A stretch of 30,550 bases of DNA from Thioglobus_B sp964558405 (GTDB taxonomy: Bacteria; Pseudomonadota; Gammaproteobacteria; PS1; Pseudothioglobaceae), in contig CAZLDG010000015.1 of the NCBI GenBank assembly GCA_964558405.1, positions 1 to 30,550 of the forward strand, written 5' to 3'. Positions 7,525-16,498 of the stretch are shown here, one piece after another. The position numbers were made by a program, and so were the translations under genes. The notes under the pieces are model-generated. The model searched no databases. It saw only the letters and a list, made by a program, of their open reading frames with translations, and was not told the origin of the DNA. Position 1 is the stretch's first letter. Each line of letters starts with the position of its first letter.

Positions 7525-8475
7525 ATGTCCTCAACCATTGACAAAATCAGAGCTGAACTCAAGGCCAATAATGCAGTCTTAGTGGCTCACTACTACGTTA
7601 GCTCTGAGTTGCAAACCTTGGCAGAAGAAACGGGTGGCATTGTCTCAGATTCCCTAGAGATGGCACGTTTTGGGCAAAATTCAAAGGCAGATACTATCGT
7701 GGTGGCTGGAGTGAAATTTATGGCACAAACTGCCAAAATCCTCTCGCCTGAGAAAACCGTGCTGGCACTGGATTTGGCAGCCACCTGTTCTTTGGATGAA
7801 GACTGCCCTATTGAGGACTTTGCCCCATTTTGCGATGAGTATAGTGATCGAGAGGTAGTGGTATACGCCAACACCTCGGCCGAAGTTAAAGCCAAGGCTG
7901 ATTGGGTGGTTACCTCTGGTAGCGCACTAAAAGTAGTTAAGCATCTTAAAGACCAAGGCAAGAAAATTCTTTGGGCGCCTGATAAACACTTGGGTAATTA
8001 TGTACAAAATGAGACCGGTGCAGACATGCTTTTGTGGCAAGGCTCTTGTGTGGTACATGAACGCTTTAAGGCTGATGCGCTAAAACAACTGATGCAAGCG
8101 CATCCAGAAGCAGGCGTGCTGGTACATCCAGAATCCCCACAAGCTGTGGTCGATTTAGCCGATGTGGTTGGCTCAACCACCGCACTGATTAATGCAGTTC
8201 GAGACCGCGATGAATCTACTTTTATTGTGGCAACTGACAATGGTATTTTCCACAAGATGCGCGAAGTCGCACCGGGCAAAAAATTGATTGAAGCCCCAAC
8301 CATGGGTGTAGGTGCCGATTGTGAATCTTGTGCACATTGTGAGTGGATGGCAATGAACAACTTAGAGAATTGCTTAAGCACACTGCAAAACCAAGACAAC
8401 GAAATTCATATTGACGCATCAATTAGCGTAGATGCTAAAGCCTCAATTCAAAAATTATTAGACTTTACTGCTTGA
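7525..8475 (+). CDS. nadA: Quinolinate synthase A
   Basis: NadA condenses iminoaspartate with dihydroxyacetone phosphate to quinolinate in NAD synthesis, using a [4Fe-4S] cluster. The 316-residue protein carries the expected cysteines: C88 in A-A-T-C-S-L, C175 in G-S-C-V-V-H, and a C266-x-x-C269-x-x-C272 segment just before W-M-A-M-N. The early A-H-Y-Y and S-D-S-L-E-M-A motifs are also present. It lies three bases after aspS and 22 before yebC, so it is embedded in the operon. Its usual partners nadB and nadC are not in this window. Confidence 0.95.
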   Translation: MSSTIDKIRAELKANNAVLVAHYYVSSELQTLAEETGGIVSDSLEMARFGQNSKADTIVVAGVKFMAQTAKILSPEKTVLALDLAATCSLDEDCPIEDFAPFCDEYSDREVVVYANTSAEVKAKADWVVTSGSALKVVKHLKDQGKKILWAPDKHLGNYVQNETGADMLLWQGSCVVHERFKADALKQLMQAHPEAGVLVHPESPQAVVDLADVVGSTTALINAVRDRDESTFIVATDNGIFHKMREVAPGKKLIEAPTMGVGADCESCAHCEWMAMNNLENCLSTLQNQDNEIHIDASISVDAKASIQKLLDFTA

Positions 8476-8497
8476 TTGGCAGACAACGGAGATAGAT

Positions 8498-9238
8498 ATG
8501 GCAGGACATAGTAAATGGCACAATATTCAACATCGTAAAGGTGCACAAGACGCCAAACGCGGCAAGATTTTCACCAAGCTGATTAAAGAGATTGTGATTG
8601 CTGCCAAACAAGGTGGTGGTGTGATTGAGAACAATCCTTCATTGCGCCTGGCCATTGATAAAGCCTTGGCAGCTAATATGAAAAAGGACACCATTGAGAA
8701 TGCGGTTAAACGTGGCAGTGGTGATGTGGATGGCGATAATTTTGAAGAAGTGCGCTACGAAGGCTATGGCACCGGTGGTACTGCCATCATGGTGGACACG
8801 CTAACAGATAATCGTAATCGTACCGTGGCTGATGTGCGTCATGCTTTTACTAAGCACGGTGGCAACCTGGGTACCGACGGCTCGGTGAACTATCTATTCA
8901 CCAAGCAAGGTTTTATCAGTTTTGCCACAGGTGATGAAGACGTGATTATGGAAGCAGCTCTAGATGCGGGTGCTGAAGACGTGATTACCAATGATGATGG
9001 TTCAATTGATGTGATTACCACGCCTGAAGAGTTTTTCGCGGTCAAAGATGCACTAACAGCAGCAGGACTGGAACCAACCCATTCAGAGGTAACCATGGAA
9101 CCGGCCAATCGTATCGAGCTTAATTTGGGCGATGCACAAAAATTTATGAAACTAATTGAACGTTTAGAAGATCTGGACGATACCCAAGAGGTGTATCACA
9201 ACGCTGATATTTCTGACGAAGTAATGGAACAACTATGA
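8498..9238 (+). CDS. yebC: YebC/PmpR-family translation or regulatory factor
   Basis: The 246-residue protein begins with the family's near-invariant M-A-G-H-S-K-W-x-N-I-x-x-R-K and keeps the D-A-K-R-G-K-I-F-T-K-L segment. Full length and all three domains are present. YebC-family proteins have been described as transcription regulators (PmpR) and more recently as ribosome-associated factors helping synthesis of proline-rich stretches; which applies here cannot be read from sequence. It has a GGAGAT ribosome site. Its stop overlaps purL by four bases. YebC beside aspS is common in gammaproteobacteria, although ruvC, its frequent partner, is replaced by purL. Confidence 0.93.
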   Translation: MAGHSKWHNIQHRKGAQDAKRGKIFTKLIKEIVIAAKQGGGVIENNPSLRLAIDKALAANMKKDTIENAVKRGSGDVDGDNFEEVRYEGYGTGGTAIMVDTLTDNRNRTVADVRHAFTKHGGNLGTDGSVNYLFTKQGFISFATGDEDVIMEAALDAGAEDVITNDDGSIDVITTPEEFFAVKDALTAAGLEPTHSEVTMEPANRIELNLGDAQKFMKLIERLEDLDDTQEVYHNADISDEVMEQL

Positions 9239-12200
9239 TCTACACCCATCGCGGCACCAGTGCACTAAGAGCCTTTCAAATCCAAGCCTTACAGGCGAAA
9301 ATCTCTCTAGAGCAAAACCTCACACTACTAGGCGCAGAGTTTATTCACTTTGCTGATTTAAATGCTGAGCTTTCTACAGAACAGCACGCACATCTAGACC
9401 AGCTCTTATCTTATAGTGATGATCTATCTATTGACAATGCACAAGCCTCGATTGTAATCATTCCAAGACTGGGGACCATTTCTCCTTGGTCGTCTAAGGC
9501 TACCGATATTATGCACCTATGCGCTATGGATAATATCAATCGCATTGAGCGCGCTGTTATTTATCATTTTGACAAAGCCATTAGCGACAAGGCCACAATC
9601 TTGTCCATCATTATGGACAAGATGACTGAGTCCGAGCTTCACAATCTGGATGACGCACATCTCATGTTCGATGAGTTCGAGCCACAGCCTTATGTGAGTG
9701 TTGATATCCTAGGTCAAGGTCGAGGTGCGATTGAGACTGCCAATCGTGAGCTGGGTTTAGCCCTATCTGAAGGTGAGATTGATTACTTGGTTGAGAGCTT
9801 TAGCAAACTCGGTCGCAACCCGCATGATATTGAACTAATGATGTTTGCTCAGGCTAACTCCGAGCATTGTCGCCACAAAATTTTTAATGCCGATTGGAAA
9901 ATTGACGGTATTGAGCAGGCCAAGAGTTTGTTTGGCATGATTCGCAACACCTATCACAAAAATCCAGAGGGTCTACTTTCGGTCTATAGTGACAACTCAG
10001 CGGTGATGGAGGGTTACCAGTCGGAACGCTTCTATCCTGACCAAGAGGGCAAATACACCAGCAGCAAAGAGCATAAAGCCATTCTGATGAAAGTAGAAAC
10101 TCATAACCACCCAACAGCCATTGCTCCACATCCAGGTGCAGCGACTGGCTCAGGTGGTGAGATTCGCGATGAAGGTGCAACTGGTTGTGGCTCTAAACCT
10201 AAAGTAGGTCTGTGTGGCTTTAGTGTCTCTAATCTAAAAATCGAAGGCGCTAAACAGCCTTGGGAAGTAGATTATGGCAAACCNNNNNNNNNNNNNNNNN
10301 NNNNNNNNNNNNNNNNNNNNNNNNNNNNNNNNNNNNNNNNNNNNNNNNNNNNNNNNNNNNNNNNNNNNNNNNNNNNNNNNNNNCTAATCTAAAAATCGAA
10401 GGCGCTAAACAGCCTTGGGAAGTAGATTATGGCAAACCCAAGCAGATTGTCTCAGCATTGGATATTATGATTGAAGGCCCAATTGGTGCAGCGGCTTTTA
10501 ACAACGAATTTGGTCGCCCTAATACCCTGGGCTATTTTAGAACCTTTGAACAAGCCACACCTGATGGTGATGTACGCGGTTATCACAAACCAATTATGTT
10601 GGCTGGTGGTCTGGGTCATATCCAAGAAAATCACATTCAAAAAGGTGAAATCGCCGTTGGTAATAAGATTATTGTGCTGGGTGGTCCTGCCATGCTGATT
10701 GGCTTAGGTGGTGGTGCAGCCTCTAGTGTGGGTAGCGGTGAACAATCAGAAGACCTAGACTTTGCCTCGGTACAACGTGCCAATCCAGAAATGCAACGTC
10801 GTTGCCAGGAAGTGATTGACGCTTGTACCAATTTGGGTGAGAATAATCCAATTGTCTCTATCCATGATATTGGCGCTGGCGGCCTGTCTAATGGTCTGCC
10901 AGAATTGGTAAATGATTCTGGTAAAGGTGGACGTTTCCAATTACGAGAAATTCCTAATGATGATAAACAAATGTCACCACTGGAGATTTGGTGTAACGAG
11001 TCACAAGAACGCTACGTACTCGCTGTTAGTGAAGAAGACTTAGCTACGTTCGATACTATTGCCAAACGTGAGCGTGCCCCATACGCGGTACTGGGTGAGG
11101 CCACCAAAGAACAAGAATTAATCTTAGATGATCAATTGTTTGAAAATCAGCCAATTGATATGCCAATGCAAGTACTGCTGGGTAATCCACCCAAGACTTT
11201 CAAGGACGTAACTACTAAGGACTTAAATCTAAATACGCTAGCGCAAGATAGCATTGATTTGGGTGAAGCCATCTCACGCATCTTACAACTGCCAACCGTG
11301 GCCAACAAGAGCTTTTTGATTACCATTGGTGATCGTTCGGTAACTGGCATGGTGGCGCGCGACCAATTTGTGGGTCCGTGGCAGGTGCCGGTGGCTGATT
11401 GCGCCATCTCTTTGGCAGATTATGACAACTATCATGGTGAGATTATGTCCATGGGTGAGCGTACGCCGTTGGCACTGGTTGACGCTAACGCCGCAGCGCG
11501 TATGAGCATCGGTGAGGCACTAACCAATATGCTTGGTGGCTATGTGGAAGATATTCATCATATTAGCCTAAGTGCGAACTGGATGAGTGCCTCAGCTCAC
11601 CCAGGCGAAGATGCCAAGCTGTTTGAAGCAGTTAAAGCTGTCGGTGAGGATTTGTGTCCTGAGCTAGGACTGACGGTACCGGTGGGCAAAGATTCCATGA
11701 GCATGAAGAGCTCTTGGGTAGAAAATGGCGAAGATAAGTCGGTCACTGCACCTTTGTCGTTGATTATCTCTGCCTTTAGTAAAACTCCAGATGTACGCGC
11801 ACAAAAAACCCCACTACTGGAGAACGATCCTCAAAGTGAATTATGGCTAATTGACCTAGGCTTTGGTCAAAACCGTATGGGTGGCTCGTGCTTAGCGCAA
11901 GTCTATAATCAAATTGGTGATAGCGCACCGAATCTAGATGATGGACAAACTTTTAAAGACTTCTTTGCGGTTATTAATCAACTCAACAAAGACAATCTGA
12001 TTAGCGCTTATCATGATCGTTCTGATGGTGGTGTCATCACCACCCTACTAGAGATGGCGTTCGCCTCACACCTGGGACTGGATATCAACATCAATGGCAA
12101 TGCGATTGAGACCTTATTTAACGAAGAATTGGGCTGTGTGATTCAAGTCTCTCAAGGCAATCAAGCGCAAGTACGCCAATTACTGAGCGAAGCAGGTCTG

Positions 12201-13378
12201 GAGACGGCAACCCAAGTAATCGCCAAGATTAATACTGGGGATCGTATCAGCATTGAACAAGATGGGGCTGTGGTGTTTGATACGCCGCGCGCTGAATTGC
12301 AGCAACTTTGGTCGAAAACCTCGTATGAAGTGGCCAAACTTAGAGACAATCCACAATGTGCCCAACAAGAATTTGAGACCACGGGTGAAAATACCAATGG
12401 TCTGGTGTTTGATACCCGTTTTGATATCAATGAATCGGTCAGTGCACCTTATATCATTGGCCAACATCAGCCGAAGATTGCCATCTTGCGTGAGCAAGGT
12501 ATTAATGGACAGATTGAGANNNNNNNNNNNNNNNNNNNNNNNNNNNNNNNNNNNNNNNNNNNNNNNNNNNNNNNNNNNNNNNNNNNNNNNNNNNNNNNNN
12601 NNNNNNNNNNNNNNNNNNNCATCAGCCGAAGATTGCCATCTTGCGTGAGCAAGGTATTAATGGACAGATTGAGATGGGCGCAGCCTTTACCAAGGCTGGA
12701 TTTGAAGCAATTGATGTACACATGAGTGATATTCTCTCAGGTCGCATCTCACTCGAAGAATTCAAAGGCATGGTTGCCTGTGGTGGTTTCTCTTATGGTG
12801 ACGTACTGGGCGCAGGTCGCGGTTGGGCCAGCTCTATTTTGTATAATGCGCGCGCTAAGGATGATTTCTCGAAGTTCTTCTCACGTGATGACAGTTTTGC
12901 CTTAGGTGTTTGTAATGGTTGTCAGATGCTTTCTAATCTCACGGAAATTATTCCAGGTACTGAACACTGGCCAAGCTTTAACCGCAACGTTTCCGAGCAG
13001 TTTGAAGCGCGTTTCTCCTCCGTAAAAATTGCCAAATCTAATTCGGTATTTTTAAACGATATGGCTGGTTCAACCATGCCAATTGCCATCGCCCATGGCG
13101 AGGGTCGTGCACGTTTTACCAGCGATAATTTCGCACAAAACGTCACCATGGAATACGTGGATCACCACAACAATCCAACCCAACGTTATCCACACAACCC
13201 GAACGGTTCAGACGCAGCTGTGGCTGGTGTGACCAATGATTCAGGCCAGGTGAGCATTATGATGCCACATCCTGAACGTGTCTTTAGAAGTGTGCAATAT
13301 TCTTACCATCCGCAAGACTGGGAAGAACGTAGCCCATGGATGCGTATGTTTGAAAATGCCAGAACCTGGGTTGGCTGA
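9235..13378 (+). CDS. purL: Phosphoribosylformylglycinamidine synthase, interrupted by two assembly gaps
   Basis: This is the large single-chain PurL that converts FGAR to FGAM with glutamine and ATP in purine synthesis. The N-terminal PurS-like and linker regions come first. The synthase halves follow, with V-E-T-H-N-H-P-T and later H-D-I-G-A-G-G-L-S-N and V-G-K-D-S-M-S-M. The C-terminal glutamine amidotransferase has nucleophile C in G-V-C-N-G-C-Q-M-L and catalytic H-P-E-R. Two 100-N runs split it into three apparent frames. Deleting one 55-base duplicate plus the Ns at each gap keeps the frame and gives 1277 residues, close to the 1295 of E. coli. The gene is therefore intact, not frameshifted. 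It overlaps yebC by four bases and runs into the ygjP start. Confidence 0.95.
10229..10438. repeat. 55-base contig-end duplication around first gap
   Basis: The 55 bases at 10229-10283 recur exactly at 10384-10438, on either side of 100 Ns. Both copies encode the same PurL segment. An exact k-mer-length overlap at contig ends is the mark of a de Bruijn assembly joined by a scaffolder that did not merge the ends, so this is not a biological repeat. Confidence 0.93.
10284..10383. other. Assembly gap of 100 N (first)
   Basis: Exactly 100 N characters, a conventional placeholder length. Because the flanks overlap by 55 bases, nothing is probably missing and the true gap length is negative. Confidence 0.97.
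12465..12674. repeat. 55-base contig-end duplication around second gap
   Basis: Bases 12465-12519 recur exactly at 12620-12674 across 100 Ns, with the same length and logic as the first gap. Merging the copies keeps PurL in frame into its glutaminase domain. Confidence 0.93.
12520..12619. other. Assembly gap of 100 N (second)
   Basis: A second placeholder of exactly 100 N inside purL. The segment between the two gaps is a separate contig of about 2.3 kb, perhaps split off by strain variation in a mixed sample. Confidence 0.97.
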
Positions 13379-14030
13379 TTCGTTTAACTATCAGCTGATA
13401 CGCTCCAAGCGCAAAACGCTTAGCGTTCAAATTAATCCTCAAGGTGAGATTGTGGTGCGTGCACCACAACACCTAGCCTTGGCAGAGATTGAAGCCTTCA
13501 TCTTAAAAAAACACACCTGGATTGAGAAAAAACAAACCGAGGCTAAGCATAAGCAATCCCAACATCGGTATCAGGCGGGAGAGTTATTTTTGTATTTGGG
13601 CAATGAATATCCACTGATACTGAATCAGCATCAGGCCGACACCCTGGTGTTTGATGGTCAACATTTCTGCCTCAATGGCGATGGCAAGACAGCCTTTCAA
13701 ACTTGGTACAAAGAGAGCTTTAAGCGCATTGTTACGCCTCGAGTGGATTATTATGCCCAGCGCTACCAACTACCTTATCAACAACTGCGATTAAAGGCGC
13801 AAAAAACCCTATGGGGCTCTTGTAGTGCTCGTAATAATATTAATCTCAATTACCTATTAATGATGGCGCCAATGAGTGTTATTGATTACGTGATTGTGCA
13901 TGAACTCTGCCACACCAGAGTTAAAAATCATTCAAAGGATTTTTGGCAATTGGTCGAAAGTATTCTACCCAACTACCAAAGCGATAAACGCTGGTTAAAG
14001 GACAATGCGCATAAGCTGCACAGTCTTTAA
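13356..14030 (+). CDS. YgjP/DUF45 metallopeptidase-like protein
   Basis: The 224-residue protein has the YgjP-type layout. An N-terminal beta region begins around Y-Q-L-I-R-S-K-R-K-T-L. Next comes the L-W-G-S-C-S segment. The zinc-protease-like motif V-H-E-L-C-H follows, with N-H-S-K-D-F-W supplying the third ligand histidine. E. coli YgjP has been linked to nucleotide pyrophosphatase activity, while the fold resembles SprT/WLM proteases; the substrate here is unknown. ATG 13356 overlaps the end of purL by 23 bases; a TTG at 13371 (8-base overlap) is an alternative start. Either way it is translationally linked to purL and closes the plus-strand operon. It is convergent with grxD. Confidence 0.85.
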   Translation: MPEPGLADSFNYQLIRSKRKTLSVQINPQGEIVVRAPQHLALAEIEAFILKKHTWIEKKQTEAKHKQSQHRYQAGELFLYLGNEYPLILNQHQADTLVFDGQHFCLNGDGKTAFQTWYKESFKRIVTPRVDYYAQRYQLPYQQLRLKAQKTLWGSCSARNNINLNYLLMMAPMSVIDYVIVHELCHTRVKNHSKDFWQLVESILPNYQSDKRWLKDNAHKLHSL

Positions 14031-14058
14031 CCGGCGTTCAGAAAGTAAAAAACGGCGT

Positions 14059-14388
14059 TTATTTATTGTTGAATTTTTCCGTGGCGTTTTCCATTTCGCC
14101 TTTAAGCGTACCCATCTCAGCCATCTCAATGATAATATCACCACCACCGACTAACTCTGAGTTGAAGTAGATTTGTGGGAAAGTTGGCCAATCGGCAAAC
14201 TCTGGCAAACGCTGAAAGACTTCTTGGTCTTCAAATACGTTGACATAAGCGAATTCTACGCCAGTCTCAGCCAAGGTTTGCGCTGCACGTGCTGAGAAGC
14301 CACATTGTGGAAATTGTGGGGTGCCTTTCATGTAAATAACAATCGGTGCACTATCAACTTGTTGTTGAATTCTTTCTAAAGTATCCAT
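14059..14388 (-). CDS. grxD: Monothiol glutaredoxin Grx4
   Basis: The 109-residue protein carries the monothiol active site C29-G-F-S after M-K-G-T-P, plus the W-P-T-F-P-Q-I-Y and G-G-x-D-I-I-x-E-M motifs that bind glutathione. Proteins of this class hold a bridging [2Fe-2S] cluster and pass it to target apoproteins, often with BolA or IscA-type partners. The length is the family norm. A strong AGGAG ribosome site lies seven bases before the ATG. It follows the RsmC-like gene by 43 bases, a gap that holds its own likely -10. The window contains several Fe-S enzymes (NadA, IspG, RlmN, TrhP) that could be clients, which is inference. Confidence 0.95.
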   Translation of the reverse strand: MDTLERIQQQVDSAPIVIYMKGTPQFPQCGFSARAAQTLAETGVEFAYVNVFEDQEVFQRLPEFADWPTFPQIYFNSELVGGGDIIIEMAEMGTLKGEMENATEKFNNK

Positions 14389-14413
14389 GGTTTCACTCCT
14401 AAATATGATGCTT

Positions 14414-14426
14414 GAGTATTATACTC
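14414..14426 (-). promoter_or_regulatory. Candidate grxD -10 within a small palindrome
   Basis: GAGTA-TTA-TACTC forms a 13-base palindrome. Read on minus it contains a perfect TATAAT (14418-14423), about 30 bases before the grxD ATG. The -35 is poor, so the call rests on the -10 and on position. Confidence 0.4.
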
Positions 14427-14431
14427 TGGTT

Positions 14432-15022
14432 CTAGTTCTTTATTGCTTGCGCAATGGTATATTTTTGTCCTTGTTTGAGTTTTTTATAATTGCCAAACAC
14501 CGACTTAAAATTGTCTTTAATGAAATGACGCAGACCATTAATAGTCACAAAAGTAATCTTGCCACCAGGCTTGAGCGCATCATAAGCATCATAGAGCATA
14601 ATGCTGAGTTGTTCGCGTCCTACTTTGGCTGGCACATTAGAAAGCACTTGGTCAAAATAAGCTGTTTGATTAACTTGAGAAAAAGCATCCGATAGATAAG
14701 CTTTAACGTTGTCAATCTGATTCAGTTTGGCATTAGCATTGGCTAGCTCAATGGCAATAAAATCCTTATCGACCATGTGCACTTCCCCATCTGGACAAGA
14801 TTTGGCCACCGCCAAACCAATGGGCCCATAACCACAGCCCAAATCTAAGCACTTATCCGCGCGATCAATCTCTAGATAACGCATAAATAACTCAGTACCA
14901 TCGTCAATAGCACGCGGAGAGAATACACCCCAGCGGGTGTGAAATCTCAGATCATGACCCAGCAAATTGGCTTGGATACTTAGATCTTGCTTGAGTTTTG
15001 GAATGTCATCTCTACTAAACAT
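14432..15022 (-). CDS. RsmC/YbxB-like small-domain methyltransferase
   Basis: This 196-residue protein is a class I SAM-dependent methyltransferase with motif I L-D-L-G-C-G-Y-G-P-I-G-L (residues 59-70). It has the R-F-H-T-R-W-G-V-F-S-P segment typical of the MTS domain shared by RsmC, RlmG and YbxB (guanine-N2 methylation of rRNA). It lacks the N-terminal pseudo-catalytic domain of full RsmC. Where relatives have N-P-P-(F/Y/I) for base recognition, this protein reads S-N-V-P-A (residues 128-132), so the target could differ. A perfect TATAAT sits eight bases before its ATG, suggesting an almost leaderless message. It is divergent from trhP and probably co-transcribed with grxD. Confidence 0.75.
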   Translation of the reverse strand: MFSRDDIPKLKQDLSIQANLLGHDLRFHTRWGVFSPRAIDDGTELFMRYLEIDRADKCLDLGCGYGPIGLAVAKSCPDGEVHMVDKDFIAIELANANAKLNQIDNVKAYLSDAFSQVNQTAYFDQVLSNVPAKVGREQLSIMLYDAYDALKPGGKITFVTINGLRHFIKDNFKSVFGNYKKLKQGQKYTIAQAIKN

Positions 15023-15030
15023 GGGTGTCT

Positions 15031-15036
15031 ATTATA
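15031..15036 (-). promoter_or_regulatory. -10 element of the RsmC-like gene
   Basis: Read on minus this is a perfect TATAAT, eight bases from the ATG at 15022. Transcription would start one or two bases before the start codon. No good -35 is visible; the inverted repeat at 15047-15068 occupies the region where it would lie. Confidence 0.45.
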
Positions 15037-15046
15037 CATAAGGGTA

Positions 15047-15068
15047 TTTACACAGCGGCTTGTGTAAA
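15047..15068. promoter_or_regulatory. Perfect inverted repeat between RsmC-like gene and trhP
   Basis: TTTACACA, a six-base GCGGCT spacer, then TGTGTAAA: eight perfectly complementary bases on each side, centred in the 55-base divergent region. It could be an operator controlling both genes. It matches no operator I recognise; the TyrR box has its arms in the opposite orientation. Its right arm merges with a TAAAAT (15065-15070) that ends seven bases before the trhP ATG and could be that gene's -10. Confidence 0.6.
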
Positions 15069-15077
15069 ATAGTGCGC

Positions 15078-16433
15078 ATGAACAGACCTGAGTTATTATC
15101 CCCAGCGGGCAGCCTAAAACACATGCGCTATGCCTATGCCTATGGTGCAGATGCCGTATACGCTGGACAGCCGCGCTATAGTTTGCGTGTACGCAATAAC
15201 TCGTTTGATTTTGAGAGTCTAAAACAAGGCATTAGCGAGGCACACGAACAAGGTAAAAAACTCTTTGTAGCTTCGAACATCATTCCACATAACGCCAAGA
15301 TTAAAACCTATATGGATGATATCTCGCCGGTGGTTGAGCTTAAACCCGATGCACTGATTATGGCAGATCCAGGTTTGATTATGATGGTGAAAGACAAGCA
15401 TCCAGAGCAAGTGATTCATCTCTCGGTTCAGGCCAATGCCATTAACTATGCCACGGTTAAATTCTGGCAACAAGCCGGTATCAGTCGTATTATTTTATCG
15501 CGTGAGCTTTCGCTGGATGAGATCAAAGAAATTCGTCAAGAGTGTCCAGATATTGAGCTAGAAGTGTTTGTACACGGTGCGCTGTGTATTGCCTATTCTG
15601 GCCGTTGCCTGCTCTCGGGTTATTTTAATCATCGCGACCCTAACCAGGGTTCGTGTACCAATTCTTGTCGCTGGAAATATGATGTCAAAGCAGCAGAACA
15701 AACCTTAGAGGGCGACATTAAAGCCAAAGAAATTAAAGCACCTGAGGATCAAGTGGTACTACTAGAAGAAGAAGGTCGACCAGGAGAGTTAATGCCGGCT
15801 TTTGAAGACGAGCACGGTACTTATATCATGAACTCTAAGGATCTACGCGCCATTGAACATGTGCACACGCTGACCAAAATGGGTATTGATTCACTTAAGA
15901 TTGAGGGTCGTACCAAGTCGCACTACTACGCTGCACGTACTGCGCAAGTCTATAAGCAAGCCATTGATGATGCCATGGCCGGTCGAGAATTCAACCCAGA
16001 GGCCTTTGGGGTGTTAGAAAACCTCGCCAATCGCGGCTATACCGATGGTTTTTATCGTCGCCATCAACCAGAAGAATTGCAAACCTATTTTGATAATTAT
16101 TCGCGCTCACACAAACAACAAGTAGTGGGTGAGATTCTCGATTATCAAGACGGCAAAGCCTTTATCGAGGTGAAAAATCACTTTAAGGTCGGTGATTCAA
16201 TCGAGGTCATTTTGCCCAATGAGTGTTTTCACACCCGAGTCGAGTCCATGCATACCGACAAAGGAGAAGAACTTACAGTAGCCAAAGGCAGCGGTTATCA
16301 AGTGTGGATTCCCATGCAAGCGATTAAACCTGAGCTGGGTTTTATTGCCCGTAATTTTGAAGAAAAAATCAAAATTAAAAACAAAAATATCAAGAAAGAT
16401 CCTGAGCAAAAAATTCGCCGACCTTCTTGGTAA
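15078..16433 (+). CDS. trhP: tRNA U34 5-hydroxylation protein TrhP (U32 family)
   Basis: The protein of about 451 residues begins N-R-P-E-L-L-S-P-A-G and has the family's G-A-D-A-V-Y-A-G, H-G-A-L-C-x-A-Y-S-G-R-C-L-L-S and G-S-C-T-N-S-C-R-W segments. The cysteines in these blocks are likely Fe-S ligands by analogy with RlhA-type U32 proteins. TrhP (YegQ) uses prephenate to hydroxylate the wobble uridine of certain tRNAs. ATG 15078 was chosen because it gives the family's N-terminus; a TTG six codons earlier lies in the inverted repeat. The C-terminus is lysine-rich. A possible -10 ends seven bases before the ATG and no ribosome site is seen, so the message may be leaderless. A terminator follows. 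Confidence 0.92.
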   Translation: MNRPELLSPAGSLKHMRYAYAYGADAVYAGQPRYSLRVRNNSFDFESLKQGISEAHEQGKKLFVASNIIPHNAKIKTYMDDISPVVELKPDALIMADPGLIMMVKDKHPEQVIHLSVQANAINYATVKFWQQAGISRIILSRELSLDEIKEIRQECPDIELEVFVHGALCIAYSGRCLLSGYFNHRDPNQGSCTNSCRWKYDVKAAEQTLEGDIKAKEIKAPEDQVVLLEEEGRPGELMPAFEDEHGTYIMNSKDLRAIEHVHTLTKMGIDSLKIEGRTKSHYYAARTAQVYKQAIDDAMAGREFNPEAFGVLENLANRGYTDGFYRRHQPEELQTYFDNYSRSHKQQVVGEILDYQDGKAFIEVKNHFKVGDSIEVILPNECFHTRVESMHTDKGEELTVAKGSGYQVWIPMQAIKPELGFIARNFEEKIKIKNKNIKKDPEQKIRRPSW

Positions 16434-16443
16434 TCTCAAGCAT

Positions 16444-16481
16444 AAATACCCCTATCAAACCACGTATAATGGGGTATTTTT
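16444..16481 (+). terminator. Terminator after trhP, with dxs -10 in its loop
   Basis: AAATACCCC (16444-16452) pairs with GGGGTATTT (16471-16479), followed by more T residues: a nine-base-pair stem typical of Rho-independent termination, though with an 18-base loop. The loop ends in TATAAT (16465-16470), placed to serve as the -10 of dxs with a leader of about 22 bases. Confidence 0.6.
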
Positions 16482-16498
16482 AATCGACTCATCCGCTT

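Noticed and set aside
10229..10438. Direct repeats flanking a gap, as possible attachment sites or a duplication
   Set aside because: Both pairs are exactly 55 bases, flank exactly 100 N, and merging them restores purL. This is an assembly artefact.
9235..13378. purL read as three broken genes or frameshifts
   Set aside because: The three frames join in phase once the duplicated ends and Ns are removed, giving a normal-length protein.
14034..14060. Repeated CGGCGTT after ygjP as a convergent terminator
   Set aside because: The copies are direct repeats and cannot form a hairpin.
14387..14695. Plus-strand open frame of 102 codons opposite the RsmC-like gene
   Set aside because: It has no recognisable protein pattern and lies antisense to a clear methyltransferase.
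15047..15068. The inverted repeat as a TyrR box or DnaA box
   Set aside because: The TyrR box has the arms in the reverse order, and the DnaA box consensus TTATNCACA is not met.
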